Assembly (NCBI GenBank): GCA_028583405.1
Contig: CM053251.1
Coordinates: 12,783,495 to 12,847,494, forward strand
Reading direction: 5' to 3'
From: Pogonophryne albipinna
Lineage: Eukaryota; Chordata; Actinopteri; Perciformes; Artedidraconidae
Length of the DNA stretch: 64,000 nucleotides
A program made the position numbers and the translations under genes. Below the pieces are notes generated by a model that worked only from the letters and a program-made list of their open reading frames with translations, was not told where the DNA came from and searched no databases. This document shows, one piece after another, positions 42,801-63,900 of this stretch. Position 1 is the first letter of the stretch, and each line of letters starts with the position of its first letter.

Positions 42801-44140
42801 CCTGGTATGAGAAACTGCCATGCACACAGTTTGAAAGATACATAGAGGCTCTGCAGCTGAAACATATGTGAATTATTTGTTGAATTCCCCCCAAAAAAAG
42901 GATTGGCTGAGAAACTACCTGCAAAAAATTAGCACTTGCAAAATTGAGTGTCTCTCGTGCGTGCATGCCGATTCCACCTGTTTTCTATTCATTTGTGTAA
43001 TCACAGCCATGCAACTATCATCATTCCATCATCTCATGTCAGGGTTCATTAGAACAACTTCATATCAAATTTTTTTCGACACATGCAATATCTGTCAACA
43101 AATCTGATGGCTTTTTTCTTTCCCCAGAATGTTTGAGGTGTGTTACCCGCCAGATGTTTAACTCTTAGTCAATTTATAGAAACGGTTGGAGACCTGCTTT
43201 TATCTTGTCGAAATGTAGTCTATTTGATGGTTGTGAGAAACATGGAAACGTTCCAAACCAGGAGAGTGATTCACATAAATGTCTGTGTCGCGCCGTGGAC
43301 TTAATAGTTACTTTAGGCTGCCACCTTCTAGCTTGACATTTGTTCTCCATATAATCACAGCAGAGTGACATCTGGACTTCATGCAGCAAAACCACTGTAA
43401 TACTTCAAATGTCAGGGTGGTTTTCACTACCTATTGGCACTTAACTGCTCTCCAACAGAGCGATGCAATAATGTATTCACTCACTTGCCATCCTTAAGTG
43501 ATCTAAAAAAGGCTGCATCTACATTTTCTTCTCATTAGCATTTTAAAAGCTGTTTTTAAATTAAAGGATAATTATTTGGTAAAATGTCAGAAAATTAAGA
43601 AAAAGTGTTTCACTAAACCACAGTTGAAAGATTTAAATGTAATGTGTTGCCCAAACAGTCCAAAAATAAAAGATATTCAGTTTACTGTAAAAAAACAAAC
43701 ATTAAATGTTTATATTCCAACAGCTGGATCCAGAAAACGTATCTCTCAAGAATGAATTATACGATTGATCTAAATAGTTGAAGTTCAACTCCGTAGACTG
43801 ACTTATCTCTCTAAACTGATGTGATGTAATTTGGGTTGTTGAATGTGTTTACAAATAATAATTGTTCATTTTGGAAATTCTTCTGGTCTGGTCAAACCGT
43901 TGCCTCTTAAGATAGCCGCTTATTGGCAGGGGGTTTAATTATCATTGCTTTATTGTCTTAAACTGTAATAGAAAATATGTTTTACTCTCACTTGTATGTT
44001 ATTGATATTTTTGGGTGCTGAAAACATTGAAACAGAATCTTGGTTGTGACCAAACTATAACTGTATGCAGTCCTTTTGGAAAATTGCTGCCGCTTGTCAT
44101 CAGAATAATGATTTGTAATGGCTTAATATCAATATATGTC
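30861..44140. other. 13-kb gene-poor interval
   Basis: No reading frame here resembles a known protein and none has a convincing exon structure. Visible items are a poly-G tract (31,806-31,819), an imperfect hairpin (33,278-33,313) and a short (CA)n near 40,421-40,438. A locally GC-richer patch at about 40,450-40,780 was examined and not recognised. Confidence 0.55.
31806..31819. repeat. poly-G tract (14 G)
   Basis: A G run followed by a short GT stretch, intergenic. Confidence 0.9.
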
Positions 44141-44951
44141 TTAAAGGTCCCATGTCATGGCCATTTCCACTGATCATAATTCCATTGTTGAGGTCTACTA
44201 GAATAGATTTATACTGTGCAATTTTCCAAACTCACATTGGTTTCGCATACAGCATCTCTGTAAAGTATGTGTATTCAGCAGTATTCACTCTCTCCACTAA
44301 ACGGCTCGTTGCAGCTCTTGCCCCCCCCCTCCCTGTGAGCCCAGTGTGCTCCGATTGGTCGGGACCAGTCGGGATGTTGTGAATCGCGCTGAGCTCCGTG
44401 GAGGTGTAATTTCCTTGTTTATCGATACACAGCCAAACTCATCCTGAGCACACACAAAGTCACAGCCGAAGTAAAAACAATAAGTGTGGCTTGATATTGA
44501 GTAAGAAAAAGGTTGATCAACGCTGTGAGAATGGGTCTGCAGAGAGAATTTCGCCGCGATCCCAACTGTCTGTTATCAGCCTGCAGCCAGGGAGGAGAAA
44601 TCAGCAGAGCTGCCTGCACTGAGTGTGTGAGGAAGTCCGTGGATTGGTCAATTTGGACCAATCAGCGGGGGCTTAACGTAACGGCTCCGCGGACGTAACG
44701 TAACGGCTCCACGGATTGGTCCATTTCGTTCCGGGGACGACATGACATCATGATGTACCCGGAAGAATCAAATGGACAGTGACGTATCTCCAACGAGGCG
44801 TTTTGGGGAGGTATTTTCTGTGTTCGAGTTTTACTCCCTACATGGTGTACTTTGAGGGTTTTGACTCTGCACACCATTTACATGCATAAAAACCTTCATA
44901 ACACACAAGGGGACGGGTAATAACCGGAAAAGCATGACATGGGACCTTTAA
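44141..44951. mobile_element. TTAA-flanked MITE, family B (811 bp)
   Basis: The left end TTAAAGGTCCCATGTCATG and the right end CATGACATGGGACCTTTAA are perfect inverses over 19 bases including the TTAA. Same TTAAAGG start as families A and C but different subterminal sequence. It contains GC-richer interior with a tandem 'gtaacgtaacggctcc' unit near 44,676-44,710. No transposase frame was seen. Confidence 0.9.
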
Positions 44952-54892
<9,941 letters not shown>

Positions 54893-55174
54893 TCCAGTGG
54901 TGAAAGAACTCAGATCCTGTCATCTATTAAGTAAAATACCACTACAGCTATTCCAGTAAAAGTATTTTGCTTGTCGTTGTACAAGTGAATTTGTATGATC
55001 TGGAACAATGCCATTTTATTTAGGTCATTCAACTAATTACTAAAGCTGTAGTTGAGTCAAAAACTATAGTGTAGTAGAAGTGAACAATGAAAATACACAC
55101 CATATAAATGACATCCGATGAAATACTGAAAAGTAGTTGGAGTGTTTGGAATATAGTTGTTAAAGAAACTTTGT
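54893..55174 (+). repeat. copy of the 'ccagtggtgaaag...agtaaaagta' teleost repeat
   Basis: Starts 'ccagtggtgaaagaactcagatcc' and continues with 'ttaagtaaaatacc' and 'cagtaaaagtatttt', the head of a repeat found in many fish genomes. It is cut on the right by the MITE at 55,175. Confidence 0.5.
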
Positions 55175-55544
55175 TTAAAGGTTACCTATTATGCAAAATC
55201 TATTTTTTTTTCATGTTTTGGCTTGTGTAACCATTAGCCAATCACCAACCAAGGTAACCACCCCCCCCCCCCCCCCCCCCCCCCCCCTATCACTTGAATC
55301 TCCTCCTAGAGCACCATTTTGTTCTTTTTAACCAAATATCTCTCAGAGGGGCGTGGGGAGTGGCTCCTTATTTTTACAGACAGAGAATCAGCACTTTTGA
55401 AACAGGGCGGAAACAGAGGGGTTTATGGGATGCTACAATGCACGATCTGTTTGGTGTTTCGAGGCAAACACTTCAGAGACATGTTTGTATTTATCTGAGA
55501 CCTATAATATATTGATAAAAAACAGTATAATAGGGGACCTTTAA
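55175..55544. mobile_element. TTAA-flanked MITE, family A, copy 3
   Basis: The left end TTAAAGGTTACCTATTATGC and the right end ATAATAGGGGACCTTTAA, TTAA at 55,175-55,178 and 55,541-55,544. 'gatctgtttggtgtttcgagg' near the right end matches copies 1 and 2. It carries a 27-C homopolymer (55,261-55,287). Confidence 0.85.
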
Positions 55545-56496
55545 AGAAATATGTAACACCATCAATTTGGTTTGTGGGGCAACATGCCCAAAAATTAAAC
55601 CTATAAAAACCTATAGAGCTAAATAGAATTGTAGATATGCTGCTATTTTGATAATAATGTACTAATTGAAGTCCTCTTTTAGTAATAGCTGGTATAAACA
55701 CACTTTCTGCTGTTCATATAACTGTAAATTGATAATAATAATAATAAGGGTTTACTTGTTGGTTGAACAAAACAAGAGTGAAGATGTCACCATGGACTCT
55801 GGGAATTTGTGATTAGCATTTTTCACTTTGACTCTTTAGAGCCCTAGTAAAGTATAAAGTGTTTTTAACACTTTTTATGTAACATATATCAAGGGGAGAA
55901 TCCATAAATAATCCTGAGGAACAGTGTAATGACTGATCATGCTATGCAAGCCTGCAGTCAGACAGGAAACACACATCATCAGACACCTTATCAAAATATA
56001 GCTATTTTACTCTTTTTAATTACTATTCTGTATAATGTTACTTGATCAAAATGTAAAGTTAACTTATTATTAACAGTTCAAAACTGATTTGATTTCTTCC
56101 ATCACTGTTCCTGGATGAACATTTACATCTTTGATGGAGTTTATTATTTATTTAATTTTAGGTTCTCTTTAAATACTTTATATTTCAAGTCCTTCTAGCT
56201 TTTCATGTATACATACATACATAGAATTGCAACTCAGTAATGATATAATAGAATAATCGAAGCATATGTTTCATATGTGTCAAAATCAACCAATAAAAGA
56301 TTAGTATTATAGGTTCTGCCATTCAGCATATAGTTATATTACAAACTTAGCTTCAAATTTAACAATTGTACCATTACATTGATGAGCATATTAATACATC
56401 ACCTATAATAATCCAATAATACAATATATGGTTATTCAATTAAAGCATATTTTGACTCTTATTTTTTACTTTTGAAGATTATGATTAAAGGACTAG
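55545..56496. other. AT-rich intergenic stretch, nothing recognised
   Basis: About 950 bases without gene signal between two repeat copies. Confidence 0.5.
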
Positions 56497-56604
56497 GTAA
56501 AAGTGGCAATACCAAATACTCCAATACAAGCAAAAGTCCTGCAGTTAAAATATAATTATTGATGCATTAATATGTTATCAAAGCTGATAAAGGTGCAGCT
56601 AGTT
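56497..56604 (+). repeat. second segment of the teleost repeat seen at 54,893
   Basis: 'caatacaagcaaaagtcctgcagtt' and 'gatgcattaatatg...gctgataaaggtgcagctag' match later parts of the same family. A TTAA-type MITE was then inserted directly behind it. Confidence 0.45.
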
Positions 56605-56865
56605 TTAAAGATCACCTATTATGTAAAATCTACTTTTCTATGTCTTTTATACATAAATATGTGTCCCCTCTGCGTTGAGATTCTGAATGTTTCAGGAAAA
56701 AAGATTCGCTCTCTTATTGACCTGTCCTAAAATGAGCTGATCAGATTTTGGCCACTTTATGATGTCATAAGGTTTTTTTGGCTTGTGTAACCATTAGCCA
56801 ATAACCAACCAAGGTAATCCCCCCCCCCCCCCCCACACACACCTTATCACCTGAATCCTCAGTGC
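56605..56865. mobile_element. TTAA-type MITE, family A, copy 4, right end lost
   Basis: The left end TTAAAGATCACCTATTATG and the interior 'ggcttgtgtaaccattagcc' + 'accaaccaaggtaa' + poly-C (16 C, 56,819-56,834) are shared with copy 3. Similarity stops near 56,865 and no right terminus was found. The 56,866-57,216 stretch is unrecognised. Confidence 0.7.
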
Positions 56866-57216
56866 TCGAAGTGCATTTAGAGAAATTAGATATCCTTCAA
56901 CATGGCACGCTGAAATTCATTTCCGGGTCACTACCGGAGGACCGAGGAGTCGAGGAGGGGGATTTGATGTTGTGTTCAGTTTCCTTCCAGATTACTTCTG
57001 AAGAAACCCCGGGAATGTCCGTCGGAACCATTGAATCGAACACAAACGTTCCACCTCACTACTTACTGCATCTATCGACCCCGTTAGTGAAATGAAAATA
57101 AACAGATGTACAAAATAAATGCATATTCTAACTCTAAATAATAATAATTATATTAATGTGGTCACACATCCCAGGGGTGCCACACGCTCCCCGACAACAA
57201 AAGTGGCTCCCGACAC

Positions 57217-57853
57217 TTACGGCCCGTCCACACAGCAGCGTTAAAAAAATCTTCCAGCGCTTCTGCCCATTGACTTTGAATGGGGTGACGTCACTTTGCC
57301 TCGCTTTTCGCCGAACTGCATTGTGGGGAAGCAAAGCGAAGATTTCCAGGATTTCCAGGATTTTCAGGATTCAAAAGTTGAGCAATGTTCAACTTTTGAA
57401 GCTGAGGTGGAAGCGTCAGCTAATCAAATCCCGTTTATGCAAATCTGACAGTACAAGCGCTAGCCAATCAAACTGCGTGCAAGCTGGGAGAGCCAGACCG
57501 CAGTTCATTTTCTATATTCCTGAAAATGGAGGAGAAATTAGTTATTGCGATAGCAAATCACCCGGTTCTTTATGACCAGTCACTAATAACTTACCGGGAT
57601 ACAAACCGGAGGAACCAGGCATGGATGGAGGTGGCAGAGACAGTGGGTGAAACTGGTAGGTTTTCGCCTGTTTGGGGATTTTATATCCAGTTTACTTCGT
57701 TTTAACATTGCTATTGTTTTGTATGTCGGGGGCGGGAGATTCATGTGATTGGTTGTTGGTCGCGTTGCTCGCAAAAAATTCCCAAGCTTTCAGACACGCC
57801 CACCTCCAAGATTTTCAAGATTTTTTTAACGCTGCTGTGTGGACGGGCCGTTA
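57217..57853. mobile_element. PIF/Harbinger-type non-autonomous element with TTA duplication
   Basis: TTA at 57,217-57,219 and 57,851-57,853 flanks a 631-bp element (57,220-57,850). Its ends are perfect inverted repeats of 34 bases, starting CGGCCCGTCCACACAGCAGC and running into TTAAAAAAATCTT. A 3-bp TTA/TAA duplication is the hallmark of PIF/Harbinger elements, and the MADF-like exon inside fits, because autonomous members encode such a protein beside the transposase. No transposase segment is present. Confidence 0.88.
57526..57655 (+). pseudogene. MADF/Myb-like first exon inside the Harbinger-type element
   Basis: An ATG at 57,526 opens 43 codons plus one base before a donor-like G|GTAGGT. 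The product starts MEEKLVIAIANHPVLYD and continues with TYRDTNRRNQAWMEVAETVG, the helical pattern of a MADF (Myb/SANT-like) domain, including the conserved '(L)Y(D)..L..YRD..(R)..AW..VA' spacing. Known: PIF/Harbinger elements encode a Myb-like DNA-binding partner of the transposase. Inferred: this is a leftover first exon, since the rest of that gene is absent. It is free of stops, so the domain could still be translated if transcribed. Confidence 0.75.
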
Positions 57854-58185
57854 CTTGAAACCACATGTTCCTATTGAAGATAACTTTAACATCTTCATAA
57901 ACACAAATATTTACAATGTCCAAACTATCACACCTCAAAATGTATGACCCTTAGGACTGACACTGTGTGTGACCTTTCAATAACCTTGTATGGGACATGT
58001 AAATGGTGAATGGGGATATGGAGTCTGGTGTAGTGGAATGATGGTGGGCATGTTTGTGAAAGGTGAGTGTAGGGCATGAGGTATGTATCAATAGCAATTT
58101 ACTGTTGGACCCGACTGGTATGTTGGGTGGCCAAGAGATGAGTAGGTGAGGATTTGACCTGGTCGTCTCTCCCGAGTAGACCGTC

Positions 58186-58860
58186 TCAGTGGGACAGGTG
58201 AGTAAGGTTCAGGGTCTCTTGCTCATCTTCGTTCTGAGGTACATTAGGAGTTGTCTGCTCATTGTCCTCCTCTAAGTCAGTTTGATGAGAGATTTCCGGT
58301 TCATCCACAAGTTGAAGTTCACCCCTGTCTGACGAGTACTCTTCTTCACAAAGACCTCTAGCCTGTTCTCCAGCTTCCCGTTGCACAATGTCCATGTCAG
58401 GTAAAGTTTGGAACTCTAGCTGTCTCTCTACACCAGAGTTCCTGGTAGTCTTTGCAAACATCTCCTCAGATGAATGTGGTTCCCACACTGATGTCTGTTC
58501 TCTTCTTAACATACTTGGTCTTTTTGGAGTAACTGTTGTGTTAGGCTTAACCCGATTTGCTGGTATCCTCAACCAGTAACCTCCTGTTGACTCATCCTCT
58601 GAATCAGATGTCTCAGCATTTTGGTCTCTCACATCCCTTTGTCTCCTTGGATGGCTTCCTTGATTCTGTGGTGGCTTTGAGGTTGGTTTGACTAATTGTG
58701 GTGGGAATTCCACTGGCAAGTCATTGACAAGCAGAAGCAGATTTCTGTGCAAGATTCTGGTTTTCCCTTTTGCATCACTTTCTGGATGGACGACATATAC
58801 TGGGTTATCTGAAACCTGTTCCTTTACAACATATATCCTCTTCTCCCAATAGGAACGCAA
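58186..58860 (-). pseudogene. gypsy integrase C-terminal region
   Basis: 224 codons starting [21 protein letters not shown], the DNA-binding/GPY-like end of gypsy integrases, followed by an acidic, low-complexity tail ([11 protein letters not shown]). The first Met is only where the frame opens; the real protein was continuous with the integrase core. Confidence 0.8.
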
Positions 58861-58879
58861 TTTACCAGGCCCTCCGCGC

Positions 58880-59749
58880 TCACCTGACTAACACTCTATC
58901 CCCTTGCTTCAGAACCACTCCCCTCGCCTTCTGATCATAATAGGACTTGCCCTTTGCACTAGACGCCAAACTGTTATCAGTAGCAATCCAATATGCTTCT
59001 GTCATCCTTTCGCGCCATTTCTCAGCATATCCTTTGTGTGTCAATGGATCTGTCTCCTCTGACAGGCCGAACAGGAGATCCACAGGGAGACGAGGTTGAC
59101 GACCATAGAGCAGAAAGTGAGGCGAATAACTGGTTGATTTGTGACGTGTGCAGTTATACGCGTGTATAACCTTTGGAAGATGTTCTTTCCATGTCTCTTT
59201 TTCTTTGTCTGTCAGCGTGCGCAGCATCTGTAACAGAGTTCGGTTGAACCGCTCAGCTGGATTTCCTTGCGGGTGGTAAGGAGATGTTCGAGAGTGACCT
59301 ACTCCAGCGAGCTGCCAGAGTGTTCGAAAGAGATCATTCTCAAATTCTCTTCCTTGATCATGGTGCAGTTTGTTGGGGAACACAAAACGGGGTATAAAGT
59401 CATTAGAAATCCGCTCTGCTGCTGTCCGTCCGGATTTATTTTTGGTTGCATAGGCCTGTGCGAACCTTGTGAAGTGGTCGACTACCACCAAGATATATTC
59501 ATAGCCTCCTTTACTTTTCTCAAGGTGCAAATAGTCAATGCAGACCAGTTCAAGGGGTGAGTTAGACTTCATGCTGCTCATTGGTGCACGCACATGGACC
59601 GTTGGTTTCTTCTGTTTAATGCAACAGCATTTCTTTGTCACATAATCCTCTATGAATCTTTTCATATGAGGCCAGTAAAACCTTTCTCTGGCTAGTTGAA
59701 TTACTCTCTCTGTGCCTACATGTCCCATGTTATCATGAAGGTGCTTCAA
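58880..59749 (-). pseudogene. gypsy integrase core
   Basis: 289 codons with an N-terminal His/Cys region (LHDNMGHVG ... CCCIKQKKP) and the catalytic triad: Asp in CIDYLHL (59,534-59,536), Asp in LHHDQGREF (59,357-59,359) and Glu in NPAERFNRT (59,252-59,254). The last two are separated by 34 residues, one fewer than the usual 35. Integrase joins element DNA to the host chromosome. The frame stops at 58,880 by a small indel before the C-terminal region. Confidence 0.9.
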
Positions 59750-59766
59750 GACAAAAGACTGATATT

Positions 59767-60513
59767 TCAGAGGTAGGACAAGCTGTTTTCTCTCTGGTGT
59801 CGATATAGGATTCCATCTTCAAGGTGTAGACTGTTCCACTCGTGGAGAAGCTTACACGCGGTTCCCTTGACTGACCTCCTCATATCATCTGAAAGTTTAT
59901 CACTAACTTCTTTTAGCCTTACGATCTCTCCAATCGTTTGGTCTTCCCTTTGGGCTTGAACCAACTCATTGTGACTTATTTCCTGTAGAGGTGTGCACGG
60001 CTGTGGGATAACGTCAAGGGAGGAGGCAGAGAGGGCAGCTACCCAGGCAACATCTTTTTTCTGAGCTGCTTGACCTCCTTCCCAGGATGCACTCACCACA
60101 TCTTGCGACAACTCTTCTGTGCACGTTGACATGTAGTGGTCAATATCAAGAGGGATACGGGACAGTGTATCCGCATCAATGTTCATTCTTCCAGGTCTGT
60201 ACTTAATGTTAAAGCGGAAGTCTGACAACTCCCCCACCCAACGGTGACCGACCGCATTGAGTTTCGCCATGCTCATAACATAAGTAAGTGGATTGTTGTC
60301 AGTGTAGATGGTGAAGTGAGGAGCATAAAAGAGGTAATCTCTAAACTTCTCACACACTTCCCACTTTAGCGCGAGGAACTCTAATTTTCCGCTGTGCAAA
60401 TGATAATTCCTTTCAGCAGGTGTCAAGGTTCGTGATCCATAGCCAATGACTCACAGCTTTTAGTCCTGCTGTTGGTAAAGAACTGCTCCCAGTCCTTGCT
60501 CCGATGCATCGGT
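59767..60513 (-). pseudogene. gypsy RNase H, remainder
   Basis: Element sequence resumes directly after the L2 insertion. Two stops occur early (60,460-60,462 and 60,451-60,453 on the plus-strand numbering). The open part from 60,426 contains TPAERNYHLHSGKLEFLALK, FTIYTDNNPLTYV with an RNase H Asp, HRWVGEL and DADTLSR. A one-base change near 59,800 moves the frame before integrase. Confidence 0.87.
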
Positions 60514-60520
60514 ATGCAAG

Positions 60521-61519
60521 GCAAGGCAAGGCAAGGCAAGTTTATTTATATAGCACCTTTCAACACAAGGCAATTCAAAGTGCTTTACAAAAAACGGAAG
60601 ACATTAAAAGTGGGGTAGGTAAGTTTCATAAACCGGCTCGAGATACACTTTTTGTTATATTGGAATGCTCTTAACATCCCGATAGCAATGAATATCTTAA
60701 GTGCTTTGACAAAAAATCCATAAAAAAATGTCATCTGTGGAACGCGTAATACTGTAAAAAGTACAACCAATCCGTTTAGCTAAACGGATTGGATTGCCGC
60801 CCTGTCTGTCAGCCTTCCATCTTGTGCACACACAAATGTATCTCGTGCCCTCATTGGGCGTGCCGTCATTGGGCGTGCATTGCAGCAGTACTTCAATGAC
60901 TCGCCAGCAACAGGCGGCCACTTTCACCAGTCTGCTGACGTCATGTACGCGTTCATGTGTGTTGGAGGAGGTGCTTTGTAAGGAAGTCTGAAGGAAGGGG
61001 CGGATTCTTTTCGGCTGTGTACTTTCAAATTTGAGTGCACTCGAGCCGGTTTCTGAAACTTACCTACCCCACCTTTAAGAAAATGGCATTTAAAATCAGT
61101 CATTAAAAAGAAAAGATAATAAACATTAAAAGAAAAAATACATGGATAAAAGTTACAGTGCAGTTTAAGATGTGAATAGTTCAATTAAAAGCGGCAAAAA
61201 TAAAAGTCTTTAGTCTGGATTTAAAAGTAGTCAGAGTTGCAGCGGACCTGCAGTTTTCGGGAAGTTTGTTCCAGATATTTGGAGCATAATAACTAAACTC
61301 TGCTTTTCCATGTTTAGTTCTGACTCTGGGGACAGAAAGCTGACCAGTCCCTGAAGACCTGAGAGATCTGGATGGTTAATAATTTAGCAGTAGGTCAGAA
61401 ATGTATTTTGGGCATAAACCATTCAAAGCTTTATAAACCAGCAGCAGTATTTTGAAATCTATTCTTTGACACACAGGAAGCCAGTGTAAAGACTTCAGAA
61501 CAAGGGTGATGTGATCCAC
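60521..61519 (-). mobile_element. 5'-truncated L2-type LINE inserted in the gypsy element
   Basis: Direct repeats ATGCAAG at 60,514-60,520 and 61,520-61,526 flank the insert. On the minus strand it encodes LKSLHWLPVCQRIDFKILLL, VYKALNG and, after a stop, further C-terminal motifs of L2-clade reverse transcriptases. The 3' UTR ('tagcacctttc' region inverse) ends in TTGCC tandem units (60,521-60,540). It is interrupted by a MITE at 60,604-61,078. Confidence 0.85.
60604..61078. mobile_element. TTAA-flanked MITE, family C, copy 2, nested in L2
   Basis: TTAA at 60,604-60,607 and 61,075-61,078 border inverted ends AGTGGGGTAGGTAAGTTTC / gaaacttacctaccccacct. The subterminal 'ccggctcgag' and 'cattgctatcgggatg' (inverse) are shared with the copy at 30,481-30,860. 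L2 3' UTR sequence continues on both sides. Confidence 0.88.
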
Positions 61520-61783
61520 ATGCAAGACGAATGGCATGTCAAAGTCTGGGTATCCGAGAACTGGAGGATGAGTTAACATGTCAACCAGTTCCTCAAGTGT
61601 AGTCTGATGCACAGCAGTCCACTCTATAGGCGCCCTGGATGACAGCTGGGGGCCTTTAGCTTTGATTTGTCGAGCTTGTGTTGAGGCTTTCACTTGGAGC
61701 AACTCATATAATGGCTTTGCTATCTTTGAGAAGTCTTGTATGTACGACCTGTAGTAACTGAGAAAGCCGAGGACTCTTCTCAA
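61520..61783 (-). pseudogene. gypsy RT connection/RNase H start, cut by L2 insertion
   Basis: LGFLSYYRSYIQDFSKIAKPLYELL is the typical tether after the thumb, in a different frame from the RT above. The RNase H start (PFVLH) reaches the insertion point at 61,520-61,526. An ORF continuing to 61,376 is a chimera with L2 sequence and not a gene. Confidence 0.85.
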
Positions 61784-61797
61784 GTCACCTACAGTCT

Positions 61798-63162
61798 TCA
61801 GTGTTTCAGGGCCAGTACAGCTTCTAGATCTTTGGGGTCGACTCGAGCACCCTCACCAGAGACCAGGTTTCCGACATAGCAAACTTCTCCCCTGAACACC
61901 TCACACTTCTCAGGGCGAAGCTTCACTCCCTGACTCTTTATCGCTTGGAGCACTTTCCGAACCACCTCCACATGATTTTCAAAGGTCTGGGAGTAACACA
62001 GGATGTCGTCCAGGTAAGGTATACAGCACTCATCTCTCAAAGAACTCAACATCTCCTCCATACTCCTCTGAAAAGCTGCTGGTGCATTCGTAAGACCAAA
62101 CAGGATTCTCACCCACTCATAAAGCCCCCAGGGTGTGATGAAGGCGGTCAGATGGCGTGAACCTTCAGCCACAAAACCCTGGTGGTATGCCTTACCCTGG
62201 TCAAGAATGCTGAACCAAGAGTATCCCCCCAAGGTGTCCAGTAGGTCCCGTATCCGAGACAGTGGGTGTCGGTCTGGTACAGTTTTCTGATTGAGCAGGC
62301 GATAGTCTATACAAAGGCGCAAATAGCCATCTTTCTTCCGCACACACACAACAGGGGGAGAATAGGAAGACTTGGATTTAACAATCCATCCCTTCACCAG
62401 TAGGTCTTGAATATATTCTTTGACCTCCCTCAAAAGCGGCTTTGGTATGGAAGTGTACATCCTTTGCACTGGAATATCGTCCTTCAGATTTATCACCATT
62501 TGTAGGCTAGGGTTACAGCCAATGTCATTTCCGTCCCTCGCAAAAGCCTTTGATTCTTCGTACAACATTCTCTTGGCAATCTCTTGTTGTTCCTCCTCCA
62601 AGTGACTGAGGTCCACTGGTGGGTGCCAAAGGGGTGGAATCGACTCAGCTTTTTGGATTGGTTCAAGGGGTTGAGTTGAGACCTCATTGACTGTTGCAGT
62701 ACATGTTGTCTTGTCAGGAGATTCAGCATCCACAAACCTTTCAATGTGCTGCAATACGCCCAGGGCTGTCTTGCGTGGTAAGGTGACATCATGTTTGGTG
62801 TTATTGCCTCCTGGAATTGTGACATAAGGCTTTGCAGGGTTCTGTATCTCAAACAAACCTGTCCCTAAATCCAGCTGCGATAATTGATGACTGTCTTCAT
62901 CAGCTTCAAACAACACCAGATGATCAGAGGGGTTCAAGGCTTGGGGAACACGACACCTCACCCAGGTGACTTGACCAGCCGGAATGACGATGTCATTGAC
63001 ACCTGTTCTTAGGCGTCCCTGCGACGTACTTGGTTCAATTGCCTGAATAAAGCTCACAATTGCTTCGGCTTTCTCCACCGGAACACTGATGGCATCACAA
63101 AGCAGTTTAACCAGAGTGCATATCAATTGTGGTTGGCTGTCCCTCCAAAACATTAAAACCAA
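61798..63162 (-). pseudogene. gypsy reverse transcriptase
   Basis: 454 codons. The C-terminal half is a reverse transcriptase: RLCIDYRLLNQKT, SILDQGKAYHQ with the first catalytic Asp, FGLTNAPAAFQR, and the catalytic YLDD (62,005-62,016), followed by the thumb region. The N-terminal half is the protease-RT connector. It ends in a stop at 61,798 where the pol frame shifts by one position. As it lacks the rest of pol it would not work alone. Confidence 0.9.
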
Positions 63163-63259
63163 CCAATGGTCTCTCCATGGTCAAGCTTGTGACTAGGAAT
63201 GGAACACTGATGGAAAGACTGCATGGGTTCTTCATTTCCTGGCAGGTTGGTCATAATGG

Positions 63260-63751
63260 TTAGCCATCAAACGGAATAAGTTCGCCATTAACTGCATACA
63301 CTTTTAGCTCGTTCAGATCCTCGATAATCTCCAATATTGGTCGAACATCAAGATTAGGCAGATATTGTTTTTTCCAGGCGCGGCTTATGATACTGACTTG
63401 AGCACCGGAGTCAAGCAATGCAGTCACTGCCAATCCGTTTAGATTACACTGTATTAGCGACTTTTTTCCTATCAGCTTGGCAACAATTCTACGTTTCACC
63501 CCTGGTGAACCAAAATAAAACTGAGTCGAGGATTCATCTTGCTGGTAACTATTCTGTGCACCAGCTACTTCAACTGTTTTGCCCTCACAACTGGTTTGCG
63601 CTTTTGCCTCACCAGAATGTTCAGCATGGGGTCGTATTGTGGATCCGATCACTGGCAACCCCGCTGCAGTGACCGGCTTGAGTTTCCCTGACTCTCTTGT
63701 CTCTTTAAACAGCCCACAGCCCTGTGTCCTCCATCCCCACAATAGAAACAA
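63260..63751 (-). pseudogene. gypsy aspartic protease fragment
   Basis: ALLDSGAQVSII holds the catalytic D-S-G motif (about 63,401-63,412), followed by a retropepsin-like stretch. The frame runs into a stop at 63,260. The 63,163-63,260 stretch to the next frame still carries recognisable element sequence, but in more than one reading frame, so at least one indel lies there. Confidence 0.85.
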
Positions 63752-63900
63752 TGGTTACAATCTGGCCGGTTTTGTTCGACACATTTTGAACAACCAAAAG
63801 GTTTCTCTCTCCTGGGTCTCACTCTGTTTTGAGAGTATTGGTTATGGTTAATCATGTCTGCTGGATGTGGCTGCTTTTGTTGTCTCATAGCCTCAACCAT
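63649..63900 (-). pseudogene. gypsy Gag nucleocapsid fragment (CCHC zinc knuckle)
   Basis: The frame contains CFYCGDGGHRAVGC, an exact C-X2-C-X4-H-X4-C zinc knuckle (about 63,709-63,750), preceded by a further CX2C pair and Arg-rich sequence. Nucleocapsid binds element RNA. The frame has no stop between 63,900 and 63,649; its overlap with the next, differently framed ORF could be a natural Gag-Pol frameshift or a mutation. The upstream part of gag (63,900 to the window end and beyond) was not resolved. Confidence 0.8.

Noticed and set aside
57156..57575. 139-codon ORF over the Harbinger-type element
   Set aside because: It starts outside the element, crosses its inverted repeat and is in a different frame from the MADF-like exon.
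58186..58860. Possible env gene after integrase
   Set aside because: The frame is the integrase C-terminal region with an acidic tail; there is no signal peptide, no membrane segment and no Cys pattern.
61376..61783. Single 135-codon ORF
   Set aside because: It is a chance fusion of gypsy RT/RNase H start with L2 reverse transcriptase across the insertion point at 61,520.
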